From positions 1 through 64,000 of the forward strand of contig CANTFK010000189.1 of the NCBI GenBank assembly GCA_947646735.1: a stretch of 64,000 nt of DNA, written 5' to 3'. The translations under genes and the position numbers were made by a program. This document shows positions 10,937 through 22,740 of this stretch, one piece after another (the first letter of the stretch is position 1; the number at the start of each line of letters is the position of its first letter). The notes under the pieces were generated by a model. The model was not told where the DNA came from and did no database searches. It was given only the letters and a program-made list of their open reading frames with translations. Source of the stretch: Peronospora farinosa (Eukaryota; Oomycota; Peronosporomycetes; Peronosporales; Peronosporaceae).

Positions 10937-11522
10937 TTTAATAGTAACACGGTTCCTTAAGTATCGAATACTTAACGGGAAGGTCTAAATGGGTACGAGG
11001 TACCTTAGGCCTGCACTTGGGTGTGGCACATCAATGTGACCCACCCTCGTAAATGAGATATCGATTGATGGATTCACATACAACGAGGATCACGCCAGTT
11101 GGGACTGGGCATCATGGTGTCGCTTCAAACAGACATCACTAACGAGCTTAAATATATTTTAGGCTTGCACGTAAGGATACGTTTCTAAAGAGACGCGTAT
11201 CCAATCTTTGCATATTTAGCCAATCAGTAGCTAAGATTATATGTAGATATTGAAAATAAGTCAGTCTTGAATTTACTAACTATCGCACACTACGCACAAG
11301 AAGCTGAATAAGCTTCTGAGTGGCGCAAGGGAAGCACGTTTTGATAGTTCATTGCGCGGTTAGCTTCAAAGCGACCGGCAACGGTTGGTACAGCGCTTCG
11401 TAGCGCCGACCAACACCACCACCACCGCACGCGGAGGTAAGACGGTATAAGCGCTTCCTCGCGCTGCTTGAAGGTGTGTCCGCGTAGTACGTGGCAGCTT
11501 CATTACGAAGTGCCCGTCTACA
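10937..11522 (+). repeat. LTR of a B-type gypsy element (5' few bases lost)
   Basis: Matches the minus-strand LTR at 55543-56110 and more distantly the family B LTRs. Shared blocks include AATACTTAACGGG, CATCAATGTGACCCACCCTC, the GGATACG-TTCTAAAGAGACGCGTAT box and the terminal GTGCCCGTCTACA. The first ~14 bases of the LTR are missing. Confidence 0.75.
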
Positions 11523-12695
11523 CTATAGGAGCACTAGTAGTTCTTCCCACGACCCATCTCTTTGAGCGTGTGTGTGGATACGGATGCCCCTCAACATGGA
11601 TTGGGGTGATTTTCCTCACCTCTCCCAACATCATAGGGAGTTGGTAGAGCATATGGCGCAGGGAGTTAGTGAAAAAGCCCTGGTCAATCTTTTGCATTTT
11701 CCTCCTGAGCAACATGTTGCTCAGTTGGAGCAATTTGAGGCGTTTGTGCTCGGATAGCGTAGAAACGCGTCCGAGGTAAACAGCCAGGCCACGGCTGAGT
11801 CCATCGCTAAGACTCAGGATGATCTTAGGCTTGAGCAGGCACGTAATGAGGCGCCAACAGGACTGTTGAGACGCTCTCTGCCCGGCCTGCTCAACCGAGG
11901 CCCATTCGGATGGACCCTCCGAAGTTCGATGGAACTAGCCCTCACACGATTGTTCACTGGTTATTAGCAGTTGAGCAATGTGGAGTGGCGCACCTCATCG
12001 AAGACGACACCAGAATGGTGTCGTATGCCATGTCCAACTTGCGTGGAAAAGCGTCAGAGTGGGCATACTCTGCGCTGATGGCTAATGCTGATTCATTTCC
12101 ATCATGGGTGATCTTTAAAACAAAGATTCGCGCCATTTATTAGCCGCTTAACAACGAAGTGTTGCTTATGGCGCGCTTCTTTGGAACACGATAGGCGAAG
12201 CGATCTCTGCAATAGTATGTGCAGGAGATGCGGTCGCTGTCTGCGTCCATTAATGTGGGTCCGATACCGGAACGTATCAAGGTGTCCACGTTCATGAATC
12301 GGCTTATCGCGTCAGGACCTTTATAAAGGTGCCAAAGACGATGGAAGAGGCAATTGACATTGCCTTAGTTGAGGAGCAATCCTACAACATTGCCTCAGCG
12401 ACAGCCCATTACAGGCCGTCGGCCGAGAGGTCTGATGCCACTCCAATGGAGTTATGAAATGCAGACGTGGTCTGCTACAAGTGCGACGAGCGAGGCCATT
12501 TGATGAATCGCGGCTATGCCAAACTTGCTGCTAGGGCAAAGGCGCCCAGAAAAAGGTATCCCAGCCCGAACGGTGGTTCTAAGAACCGTGCACGTCGAAC
12601 GGGTTCAAATTCGACTCCTGACAAGTCGGGAAATGTGGGAGCGCAGTAGGGGCGGGATGCCCTACTGCCGCGGACTCTGAAGCTACCCTTATGTT
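11523..12695 (+). pseudogene. Broken gag of a B-type gypsy element
   Basis: Degraded Gag in at least four frames. It starts with an N-terminal part (DFPHLSQHHRELVEHM, HVAQLEQFEAFVLG), then the capsid-like MDPPKFDGTSPHTIVHWLLA and MVSYAMSNLRGKASEWAYSA, and ends with a zinc knuckle (CYKCDERGHLMNRG; the last Cys is Gly here). It terminates at TAG 12647-12649 inside the recoding hairpin. No protease follows: about 30 bp later the sequence changes to a minus-strand family A LTR. Confidence 0.8.
12628..12668 (+). promoter_or_regulatory. Candidate -1 ribosomal frameshift signal at gag end (B-type copy)
   Basis: In-phase slippery heptamer G GGA AAT (12628-12634), an 8-nt spacer, then a perfect 9-bp stem GCAGTAGGG / CCCTACTGC (12643-12651, 12660-12668) with an 8-nt loop. 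The gag stop TAG is within the 5' arm. Same design as in families A and C. Confidence 0.7.
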
Positions 12696-13240
12696 AAGAG
12701 AGGAAGACCTTTAGGCTGAAAGCCTCTTAGTTCTAGAGAATTAATTAGAGTTAAAACTAAAAACCACTTAGTTTTAAGGAACTAATAACACGAGTTAAAA
12801 GTCACCCTGTTCTAAGGAACTAGGAAAGAGTCTACAAGCAATAAGCTGAAGGTTCAGAGTACCAACGCACCGAGTGCAAGAACAAGCTAGAAGCTTAAGG
12901 TTCAAAGAACCAACACACGAAGTGCACAAGAGAACAAGTCAGAACGACTTGCGATCTTAAACTCAAAATAAGAACTGATTTTATTTATGCATTAAGATTT
13001 TATGAATAGTCTTACTCTAAGTACTCTACACTAGATTAATTACTATAATAGTAATTATAATATGCAGACTTTGCTATTGGACGACGTATCGTCTAAACAT
13101 CTGTGTATGATGTACTTAGTACAGCGTTATTGATTTATCGAATCCTAGTCGATAGGATACGGTTTTACCGAATACCGTATCTTAACGCTCATACTAATAC
13201 CTCTCAAAAGAGGAAGTATCAAGAATGCATTATATGCAAT

Positions 13241-16200
13241 AAAAGGAAAACTATCCTGGTCGGGTTGGGGTGACGCCTTCCCGGGAAGTTTGGGCCAGCA
13301 TGATGCTAGCTCAGGTCTTCCGACGGGTGCTCCGCGGCATCCGTCAGTCTTTGACGGGTCTCTCCCTCTCCTCACCTTTCTCTAACCTCTCTCACCCCCA
13401 GCCGCCAGCCAAGCCGCCGCGACGCACGCAGCGGCGCCCGAAGCCTCGACATCTCCGATTAGGTACGTTCAATGTTCAATCCATTGGTTCCCAGCGCAAG
13501 CAATATGAGACCCTTCCCAGAGATCTGTCGACGTACAAGATTGACATCCTGGGGATCCAAGAGACTCGTATTGCCTTTCAAAGCGAACAGAAGGACGGTA
13601 CGTATCATCTTCTTACGCTCCCATGCTCCAACCGTTGGCACGGAATTGGTTTTGCAGTTGCCCCCCATCTACGCAGGTTTCTTTACAAATACTGGGCCCA
13701 GTCCGACCGAGTTGGGATTCTTCAACTACGTCTTCCCAAAGCCCAGCGAGTGAACATCGTGAACGCATACGCGCCCCATAGTGGGTATCCTGTTACATCA
13801 ATCGACGGCTTCTACGCGGACCTGAACACAGCGCTATCGAAGCTCCCTCAACGCGACACGACGATCACCCTCGGAGACTTTAACGCCAAAATCGGTCAAC
13901 GCCGCGACAATGAATCGTTTCTTGGACATTGGGGCCGTGGCCGACGAAACCGCAATGGACACATCCTCGCTTCTTTCTGTGACGCTAACGACCTGTTTAT
14001 TACTAACACAGCATTTAGGAAACGTGCGCGCAACATCACGACATGGACACTTCGACTCAAGGACCACTGCATCTTCAACCAAATCGACTACATCATCTGC
14101 AGCCAACGGACGAAGACATTATGCAGTAACGCGCAATCCTGGGGGGGGTCACTCTCACACCGTCCGACCACAAGCTCGTCACGCTCGACTTCGACCTCCG
14201 CGCCTTACGCGGACTACGCCGACGTCAGGAACGAGCACGTGATAGCGAAGCTGAAACGCGCCTGGCAACACATCTTCTTGTCCGTGACAGCACGTACCGC
14301 ACCATGTACCGCGAATATCTCGAGATGTACCTCGCCGACCTACCGCAAAGAGGGACAACTACGAATCAACGATGTACGAGCACTCTTCACTCTGCGCTTG
14401 AGGCCGCGGCGGACTCTGTTGGCTACATGCCGCTTGTCAAGCATGGTAAAGAGGTGGATCCCGAGCTTTCTCGCCTCACGTACGAACAACGTCAACTTCG
14501 GCAGCTCATCTACAATGACCACACGCAAGACGTCAATGCTCTACGAACCAAACGCAACCGACTTCTGCATCGGATTCGAGAGCGCAGCAAAGCTCTTGCT
14601 GGGGCTTTCATCGACGAGAAACTCGCTATCATTGAACAGTCGAACCGCTCGACTCACATGTTTGAAGCCACGCGAGCCCTTTTCCGACGGCGCTCGCCAT
14701 CACTCTCGTTACATGACTCTACAGGTAAATATATACTCAGCCGCCAAGAAGCAGGTATCCAGATCAAGCAACACTTCCAGGACCAGTTCTTCGATCGCAC
14801 GCGCACGCCCGTCGCCGACGAAGGCGTCAAACGACCCCTGAACAATCCGATCACCGCCTTTGAACTCGAATGCGCGTTCCGTCGCTTACGCAATGGACGC
14901 GCAACGGGCCCGGACTCCATTCCTGCCGAGCTACTCAAGTATGGATCAGAGCTACTAGCTCAACCACTCGCTGACATCATCAACCACGGACTCGCCACCG
15001 GAGACAATATCCACCTGGGCGACGAGATTCTTCTCGGACTTCCCAAGCCAAACAAGCCGGCTGGCCAATGTGCCAGCCTTCGACCCATCGTCTTACTCAA
15101 CAGCATTCGTAAGGCGATCTCTTTGGTGGTGCTACGCCGCATCTCCCACAAGGTCGAACAACATTTGTCCCCGCACCAAAGCGGGTTCAGACCCTGTCGC
15201 AGCACTCCCGATACAGTGTGGGCTCACAGGTGGATAGCAGCACGCGCTCAGAGATACAAAGAACGCTTCCATATTCTTGGAATCGACCTCTCACGTGCTT
15301 TTGACACTGTCAACCGCGACAAACTTCTCTCCGTGCTCAAGCCACTTCTCGATGACGACGAAATTCGACTGATCCGGCTATTACTACGAGAAACAATGCT
15401 CTCACTTCGACTCGGCAGTCGCCTGTTCTCCCCGTTCGAGAGCAATACAGGTACTCCCCAAGGTGACTCACTTTCCCCCGTTCTTTTTGTTGTTTACCTC
15501 GAAGCAGCTTTACGAGACCTAGCCGGCCATCTCGACGTTCCCCACGATCTTCTCGCTGACATGATCGTGTACGCCGACGACGCCGACTTCATTTGCCAGA
15601 GCGCTGACATAGCTACCCTGATCGAGACTGAAGCCCCTGCCGTTCTAGCCAAATGGTCACTCCAGATGAACACGTCCAAGACCGAACACACCATCGTACA
15701 CCGCAGCACAACCGCTCTGTCCAACCGGATTACTCGTGCTAAGGATGAGGATTGGCGAATTACGCGTAAATTAGGTTCTCTCCTCGGAGACGCCGAAGAC
15801 GTTTCCCGTCGCAAAAATATAGCGACTGCTGCACTACACCGCATGTGGAAAGTTTGGCTCCGGCCATCGAAGACCTCGGAAGCTACGCGCCTGCGCCTCT
15901 ACAACTGCTACGTCTTGCCGATCCTGCTTTACAACTGCGGGACTTGGGCCCTCACCGATTCCGTACTACGTAGCCTCGAGAGTTTCCATCGTCAACAGCT
16001 CCGCAAAGTGATCGGAGTCCGTTATCCAGCCACGATTTCGAATGAGAAGCTCTACGACCGTACAAAGACGCAGCCACTCCGATTCCACTTGCTTCGCAGT
16101 CGCTGGAGCCTTTTGGGCCACATCCTCCGCAGACCTGCAGGCATTCCAGCATACCGGTTCATGGAAGCCTTCTTCAACCCCAGCGAGACCGGCAAATGGA

Positions 16201-16499
16201 GAGGCAGACGCCGACTAACGCTACCGATGGTCCTCGATGCCGACCTTCAAACACTTTCCGCAGGATATCACCTTCAACGTGCCCCAGACCTGTACCTCCT
16301 TCGCCTTTGTGCACAGGATCGTGCAGCCTATAAGGACTTGACCGAGGCGCTTGTAGCGCACACGCCGCTTGATGGACCCTGGCCGAGAGAGAAAGAATTG
16401 TAGAAAGAGAGAGATAACCCGACGCATGCGGAAGTTGAGCCACTTTGGTGGCAAGACGGCTCGCGTAAAGCGTTCACATACATACATAAAAGAAAAACT
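13241..16499 (+). mobile_element. Full-length LINE (non-LTR retrotransposon) nested in an LTR
   Basis: The element runs 13253-16487, from ATCCTGGTCG to a CATACATA tail. It is flanked by 12-bp target duplications AAAAGGAAAACT / AAAAGAAAAACT (13241-13252, 16488-16499; one mismatch). Removing the element and one duplication restores the LTR sequence. Only one main ORF is seen. Confidence 0.85.
13300..16403 (+). pseudogene. LINE polyprotein: AP-type endonuclease plus reverse transcriptase, one frameshift
   Basis: The first part (13300 to about 14145) is an AP-like endonuclease: LRLGTFNVQSIG, DILGIQETR, VNIVNAYAPHSG, TLGDFNAKIG, and the terminal TPSDHK motif after the frame change. The second part (to 16403) is a reverse transcriptase: GPDSIPAELLKYG, QSGFRPCRSTPD, GIDLSRAFDTVNRDKL, GTPQGDSLSP, catalytic IVYADDADF. 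It ends in a C-terminal domain with GHILRRPAG. The frame shifts by one at the run of eight G (14141-14148), where nine or six would keep it open; the rest is open throughout. It could be a homopolymer error, in which case the element is intact. It is probably the source of enzymes that mobilised the short copy at 1494-2040. Confidence 0.85.
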
Positions 16500-16551
16500 T
16501 CAACCGTTAACTTTCGGAATGATGTTACCACCGTCATGTAACCTCGTTACA

Positions 16552-18718
16552 ATTATACTTATATAACTCCAGATGCTAAGCCTTAGGACAAAAGCACAAA
16601 TGTGATAAAAACATACTGTCTAGCTGCCGTGATAGGTGACAAGAGAAGGGGACTTTTAATATGTCCATAGCCGCTTGAGTTACCCAGAAGATATTTCATG
16701 TTGGCTATGGGAGCCTTGCGGTTGGGCACGTCGATGATCCAGTGAGCTTCGTTGTTGGCTTGATGGAGGACGCTAAGCAGGTGTGAGCTTGAAGGCACCC
16801 GTGCGTAAACATTTTGGCTAGTGAATGTCTAGGGTAACTCTCCAGTACCGAGCCCGTACGATTCGCATTACTTCTGCTACGCGCAGATAGGGAAGGACTT
16901 GCCATGTTGCCCATAACCCCAAGCTTGTGATCGTGTGATACGTGTTCAGCCTTAAACTTGGGGAACTGAAGCTGCAATGATTCAGTTGAAGCGCACTGAG
17001 TATGTAACTCAGCCAGTGCAGGCTTGCAGCAGTGGGTTGATAGCACAGGTCCACTATCAAGAATTCTGATCCCTCTCGTGTGCACCCCAAAAATCTTGTA
17101 TTTCCTTTGATATTAACTTGGCTATACCTGTTTTAGAGCATAAACCCACATTTTTGCAAAGAACTGCTGCGACGTCTTTTTTTCTCGTGTCACATCATCA
17201 GAAATTTGCGAGGATTTGGTTGCCATACGATTGTGTACACCTTGAACCGGCTTTTCTTTGGGTGGTTCTTTCTCGCATAGCCTGACGCACGAGCAATTGA
17301 GAACATTAAATGGGGGTCAGTGTAGAAATACGTCCACAAACTTACTGTTAAACATAACCTATCTTAATTTTTTTGCACGTGTATAGGACAAGAAGCAATT
17401 AAAGTACGCACCTAGGCTCAAAGTATATATTAGTCTGCTGACCCGATGCATGGTAGAAGTTCGAAACCAGGTGCTAAAATTCGTCATTGAAGATCGAGCT
17501 CATTCACTTCCCGTTCTACTTGATGTCGTCTGCAGTCAGCAAAGATGAAGACACTTGTTTTCACTTATCACCGAGGCCGATTAACCTCCGCGCAGGTGGC
17601 CCATTATGTAAATAATTAGCACTTCTCTTCGACATTTGCTAATAATCTAATGAAAATAATCGGACCGAGTTGCCATTGGAATGGAATGCAATTTCGTGAG
17701 GGCAGATGTTCTTTGGTCGAAAGAGCAAGCTCAATCTATTTTATGATGGGTTTATGGCGTAATGCTAGTGGATGGAAGTCGTTGAGCATCGTCAAGGTAT
17801 TGGGTAACGAGACTATTGATGTCAAAGCAGTACAGTAAACTTATAACAAGAGTAATTTGTATTAATTTTTATAACTTGAACCCCTTAAAATATCCTATGA
17901 CACCATAAATGTAAAAGACGTCATCTTCAAATGCATCAGCCCCAACAGACATGTGCTGCTGCTTAAGTACATATCATGTATATGCCGTCAATAACATAAT
18001 ATTGATTGCTATGGAGATTAATAAACACTAAGGCAACTTGTAACGTAGTTAATGCTGCTAACAAAAAGTGTTTATACTTACAAATTGAGAAAAGACACTC
18101 AATATATCTGTAAGCACTAGTATGGTGAGGTCTGCAAATCAGAATGGCAGCCTTATTCAATATCTCTTTTGTTACAAGCGAAATTAAAGCTCTGTGTTTT
18201 ATACGTATCAGGACTTCATGATTACTTCCAGTATAGCCCTCAAAAGAAACATATTGGAAGCAGTCATGTACTGCAGCCTTTTCGTCAAACCGTGGCCGAG
18301 TATCGCGCATTTAACGGCGTGCATGTTAGTAAACAGACTTGCCCAGTTTATTGTGTCGTCTTTTATCTCTTGGTGAGCGATATGTGCTGCTTCAGTTGTA
18401 GTGTTCTTTTTATGCCACGTACCTGTATTTCTCTGTATTCTTTTGCTTTTAATTTATATAATATTCTTAATTAGAGGCTCTAATTAAACCGAAAAGGATT
18501 CTCTCTATACTCTGAAATCGCATTCTGCTTTTAATCAGGTACGGGTAAAGCGACAGGGCGCAAAAAAGCTGGTTGCGAAATGAAAGGAGCGCGTCCCATT
18601 TCGGTTCTCTATCATTCTCCGACTAGCCATCTTCCGCTCACTCTAATTACTTGTCAAAAGTATAGTGCACTTTTAATTCTTTGTCAAAACTAATAGTTCA
18701 AGTGTCGGTATACAATAC
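16552..18718. other. Intergenic, no gene recognised
   Basis: Contains an unrecognised overlapping open region on the minus strand (16705-17090) without a family match. The remainder is AT-rich. A TCATTCTC initiator-like motif sits at 18612-18619, about 100 bp before the zinc-finger gene. Confidence 0.4.
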
Positions 18719-20140
18719 ATGCGCATGCAAATGACGCCGTTATCCGTACTAAGCAGTGTTGAGACCGTTGTATACGCACCTAAATCCGCCTTCCCTCAAA
18801 CATTTCGTCGATTGAATGAAGAGGATGCGTCGGCAGCACATCATCCCCATCCTCCTGTCTCGTCGGCTCCACGCTTTCAATCCTGGACAAATACGGTCAC
18901 AGACGTCAAGCCTAGGACAGTATGTCCACCTCGGACGCAGCAGGTGGAGCCTCCGTCCATCGTTTCATCCAGGAGCTCCAAGCAGCCCAAGCGTGAGCTC
19001 TATGTGTGTCCAGAAGTCCATTGTGGGAAGCAATTCCCACGCTCTTTTGCACTGCGACGCCATATGCGCATTCATACGGGCACGAAGCCATATGTTTGTG
19101 ACTATCAAGGCTGTTCACAACGATTTAATACATCGGGCAACTTAAGCCGTCACAAGCGCATTCACAGTGGCGAACGGCCGTATCCATGCTGCTATGAAAT
19201 GTGTGGCAAGCGTTTTAATACTAGTACCAAGCTAAAACGTCACATGCGTATCCACTTTCCAGACGGGCAGAATCTCTTTCGATGTACAGAAGAAGCCTGT
19301 GCATGGGCTTGTGATAACTACAAAGATTATGTGCAACACCAGAAATTGCATTCTAGTGTGGCTGACGATTTTACGAATATCTCGGACGAGAATATGAATG
19401 GCAATACTTTGGACAGAAAGAGCTCGAAGAACAGTGTCATTCCGCCTAACGCAGAGCTACGACGTGGTGAATTTTCACAGCAACTGCAGCATTCAATTGT
19501 GACAGAAGATTTTTACCAAGATGAGCGTAATCGGATGTTTGGAGGGGGCCCTGGTCCATTAATAATGATGCAAAAGGAGATTCCGCACGAGCGGCAAGAA
19601 AATGACTTTCGTCGGGAGCTGATACCGGCAACCAAAACGTTCTCGGATAACCGAACATCGTCTCAAGCTACGCCACGACTTCCGTTTCCAACACGTGCCT
19701 TTCCATCGGAGCCTACGGGTATGCCGAGCAGCGGTCTGTTAGGCTCATCACTTCACCCACTGACCCACTTGCCTTCACACCGCTACTATGACGCTGCAAC
19801 GGCGCCTAGTTCGGTTGAAATGTCTACATCGAGCAGCCCTATGTATGCTTCAGCGGGTTCATTTGTGTCTGCCTCCGTCTCATTATCGTCATGTATTCGT
19901 GGTATCGATAATCACGTGTTCGTGAGCTCATACCAGCCCACATCAACCACGACGACTTTCTTGGCCAAATCGGAGCAGCAACACACCCAGCCATTTCGAC
20001 AAGAAGACATTGGTCGTCAGTATGCGAGCTCATCGCCGCACGATCTACGGCAACAAGCAGGTTTTGGAGGCAATCCTGTGCCACCAGAGCTGACTGGTGA
20101 GGAGCTTAGTGCTGTATTGGAGTTGATGAAGGACTCCTGA
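18719..20140 (+). CDS. C2H2 zinc-finger transcription factor, 473 aa
   Basis: Intact single-exon gene. Residues about 95-185 hold three tandem C2H2 fingers: YVCPEVHCGKQF..HMRIH, YVCDYQGCSQRF..HKRIH and YPCCYEMCGKRF..HMRIH. These use TFIIIA/Zic-like C-x4-C spacing and TGTKPY / SGERPY linkers, followed by a fourth, degenerate finger (FRCTEEACAWACDNYKDY..HQKLH). The N terminus and the long C-terminal half are Ser/Pro/Gln-rich and low in structure, as in activation or interaction domains. Nuclear DNA-binding role is expected; target unknown. Three candidate ATGs lie within the first five codons. A tandem-array element begins 20 bp past the stop, so the 3' UTR may run into it. Confidence 0.9.
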   Translation: MRMQMTPLSVLSSVETVVYAPKSAFPQTFRRLNEEDASAAHHPHPPVSSAPRFQSWTNTVTDVKPRTVCPPRTQQVEPPSIVSSRSSKQPKRELYVCPEVHCGKQFPRSFALRRHMRIHTGTKPYVCDYQGCSQRFNTSGNLSRHKRIHSGERPYPCCYEMCGKRFNTSTKLKRHMRIHFPDGQNLFRCTEEACAWACDNYKDYVQHQKLHSSVADDFTNISDENMNGNTLDRKSSKNSVIPPNAELRRGEFSQQLQHSIVTEDFYQDERNRMFGGGPGPLIMMQKEIPHERQENDFRRELIPATKTFSDNRTSSQATPRLPFPTRAFPSEPTGMPSSGLLGSSLHPLTHLPSHRYYDAATAPSSVEMSTSSSPMYASAGSFVSASVSLSSCIRGIDNHVFVSSYQPTSTTTTFLAKSEQQHTQPFRQEDIGRQYASSSPHDLRQQAGFGGNPVPPELTGEELSAVLELMKDS

Positions 20141-20160
20141 GTTAATAGGCGAAGGGCAAA

Positions 20161-21231
20161 TGTGGTGGATATGTAAGCACTGGTGGTGGATATATATGCA
20201 CTGGTGGTGGATATATAAGCTCTGGTGGTGGATATATAAGAGTTAGTGGTGGATTTTTAAATTTGTCGCGTCATAGAGGCCACAGCACGGCCATTAAGTG
20301 ACGTCTCAGTAGCGGCAGAGCTCGTTCAGTAATATGTGAACTACCTTCCATCAAGTACCCGTATTGCCAGGAGACCACTTCACGTAATCCTTGGCTAAGA
20401 GCAACAACTTTTTTATCCGTACGTATCTCTTTCAATGCTACCCGTGTGGTTTCCTCATCCGGCAGGATTGAGGCAAAACTGTCGTCATTCAAACTTGCAA
20501 AACGATAAAAGTGACGCTGTTTCTACGCGCCTAAACTTCTAAATAGATTTGCATTGATTGTTGACACGGGGAGTACAATGATAGGTATGTTCAGGCAAAA
20601 AGCTAAGCCTTATGTTGCATTTTGTGAGCCTGTTGAATCGTTCGCTTGAATATTTATTAGCCAATGAACTATCTCTTTGGTGGCGATTCGCTATTAAAGC
20701 GCGTCACCCAGCGACGTGGCGTATCTCGGGCCTTTCCTTGCTTGTCTGCGAAAATTAGCGTGGTACCACTCTCCTCAACATGCAACCAAGCGACTTCAAG
20801 AGCAAAGTTCATTCGCCACGCTCCTAGTACATGATGGGCAACTATGATATGCATACGAACGAACCCATATACCTCGTCCTCACGTTAGGGTAGTATGCTT
20901 CTATAATTATAGGCACGGCAACCAATTTTTAAGCTGTTTGACGTCTCATCCTTATGTTTCAATAGATGTCCCTTGGCCGGACCGTCTGTTCAACTCTGTG
21001 TTGAAGTTGCGCATGCCTCTTCTGTTTTTGACGGAAGTCCGGCACATGACTAGATTACAACAATAAACTGCAATATATTTTTTTCTTCCCTACTTCAGCA
21101 AATAAAAAAAATACTTTCACTATAAACAATTCCAATCCTACTTATATATCCACCACAAAAGCTTATAAATCCACCACCAGAGCTTATATATCCACCACCA
21201 CAGCTTACATATCCACTACCAGAGCTTACAT
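20161..21231. mobile_element. Foldback-like element with tandem 21-bp arrays as inverted ends
   Basis: Left end 20161-20258: about 4.5 copies of CTGGTGGTGGATATATAAGC plus T. Right end 21141-21231: about 4 copies of the reverse complement. The 880-bp interior has two short minus-strand open stretches (20271-20492, 20669-20854), unrecognised. Tandem repeats as terminal inverted repeats are typical of foldback or Mutator-type elements. No clear target duplication was found. Confidence 0.6.
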
Positions 21232-21315
21232 AAAAAAGATGTATAAGATGGCTAGGCAATGCATACATAACAATCAGGAAAAGTCATACCTTTGCATTCA
21301 ATGAAATAGGTAGTT

Positions 21316-21542
21316 TGTAACGGGGTTACACGACAATTGTAACACCATTCCAAAATTTACGGTTGAAGTCCCCTTGTATTGCATATAATGCATTCTTGAT
21401 ACTTCCTCTTTAGAGAGGTATTAGTACATGTATGAGCGTTAAGATACGGTATTCGGTAATACCGTATCCTATCGATTAGGATTCAATAATCGATAACGCT
21501 GTACTAAGTACATCATACACAGATGTTTAGATGATACGTCGT
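21316..21542 (+). repeat. Family A LTR, first 227 bp (diverged)
   Basis: Starts TGTAACGGGGTTACACGAC and matches positions 1-228 of the 3' LTR at 29311, but with roughly 10% differences. It stops at TACGTCGT, where the phospholipase-bearing insert begins. Confidence 0.8.
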
Positions 21543-21691
21543 TTAAAGGAACATGGAGTGAATATCAGCAGACCTGAGTATGTAAGTGACGTGGTAGAAA
21601 AACCACGAACTAAATTGAAGGGATAACTCTTTGTTGGTAGTAAGAAAACACTTCAATTGGGCTTCCAATTACTAGAGTGGGGAAAAGATAA

Positions 21692-22670
21692 TCAGAGCTC
21701 TTCGTGTTCGTCCACAGGCATCTCCTTTTCAATCTGAATTCCCTTTTTCTTTTTCTTCTTGAGGTCCGTGTCCGCACTATTGACAATATCGTCCATAAAA
21801 TTAGTCTTGGCCAAGTCCGTCTTAAGAGCCTTCGGATACTTTTTCAACAGTCGTAGAAACATTGTCGGTTCATCTTCCTTGTACTTTTCCAGTAATGCAT
21901 CAATAGCTTCTTCTTCAACATCAACTTCCGGAGCACCATTCTTTTGGAGAAAATACTTCACACGCTCACGAGTAGCAAAAGCTGCATGATCAGTTGGCAC
22001 ACATTCACATGCTTCTTTCTGTGCATCTTCGTATGCCGGACACCCAACCATCTAATTGAGCAAAAAAACGACCATAAAATAAAGCCACTAAGTGGACCAA
22101 ACACCAAGAAAATGACACTTTATGTGGTCCACGTACATTCGCACCAATGTAAAAGATTTTAGCGGTAGAGACGCACTCTTCACGTTTCTTGTAACTCCGG
22201 ATCTCTCTGCATTTAGCCTTCATACATTTTTGAAATCGTTTTTCACAGGTGGCTTTTGGCATCCCGCAAACACTATAACACTGTAACAAACAATGTTTTG
22301 TCTCAGTTTTCAATTTGAAACAGCTGTTATAATCATCATAACTATACGACTGGGACGTACCGCATCGTGCCAATCACAGCACTCTTGAAAGTCTTTACTC
22401 GCACTAATGGACATACCAGATGTACCACAGCCATTGGACGTAAACTCAAAGTCTCTGCAAAAGACAGCAAAGCAAATGAGACATAAAAGGTAGCCATCTA
22501 GAAACCTTTTTACTTTAGGCTCACTTGACTGGAGCGGGAGCTCGTTTAGGGCGACACGAGAATGGTTCACATGGTAGACTGTAGCTGCTTAGGTCAGGAA
22601 AGTCCAGTGATGAAGCGGCAATGCCGACCCACAGGGCGCAGCAGACCAGGAACAAACGACAGAATACCAT
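21692..22670 (-). CDS. Secreted phospholipase A2, group XII-like, four exons, intact
   Basis: Exons: 22670-22525, 22454-22361, 22280-22137 and 22051-21692. The GT-AG introns are 70, 80 and 85 nt, and the joined frame is open for about 247 residues. Signal peptide MVFCRLFLVCCALWVGIAAS. The catalytic core shows the Ca-binding-type NGCGTSG loop and CCDWHDA (the CCxxHD active site), continuing with CYSVCGMPKATCEKRFQKCM; further Cys residues follow (KAKC, EEC, GCPAY, CECV). An acidic/lysine-rich C-terminal extension (KKKKKKG) is present. It would hydrolyse sn-2 acyl chains of phospholipids outside the cell. The gene lies wholly inside a split LTR, with only ~70 bp before LTR sequence, so its promoter may be LTR-derived. 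The presence of introns shows it moved as DNA. Confidence 0.85.
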
Positions 22671-22740
22671 CCTATTACGTGGTGAGTGATGACGATTGAC
22701 CCGTGTCTTAGGATTATGTGGCTCACATATACCAACCGAA

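Larger units (their letters stand above)
12696..16551 (-). repeat. Family A LTR in minus orientation, split by a LINE
   Basis: Reverse complement of the element A LTR (29311-29955). LTR parts are 12696-13252 and 16500-16551, ending at TGTAAC (complement 16551). The inner end is diverged or trimmed next to the gag remnant. No internal gypsy sequence adjoins either side, so it is a solo LTR or fragment. Confidence 0.8.

Noticed and set aside
16705..17090. Possible Copia protease fragment (RILDSGPV) on the minus strand
   Set aside because: The single LDSG match lacks the following conserved residues and no other Copia domain adjoins.
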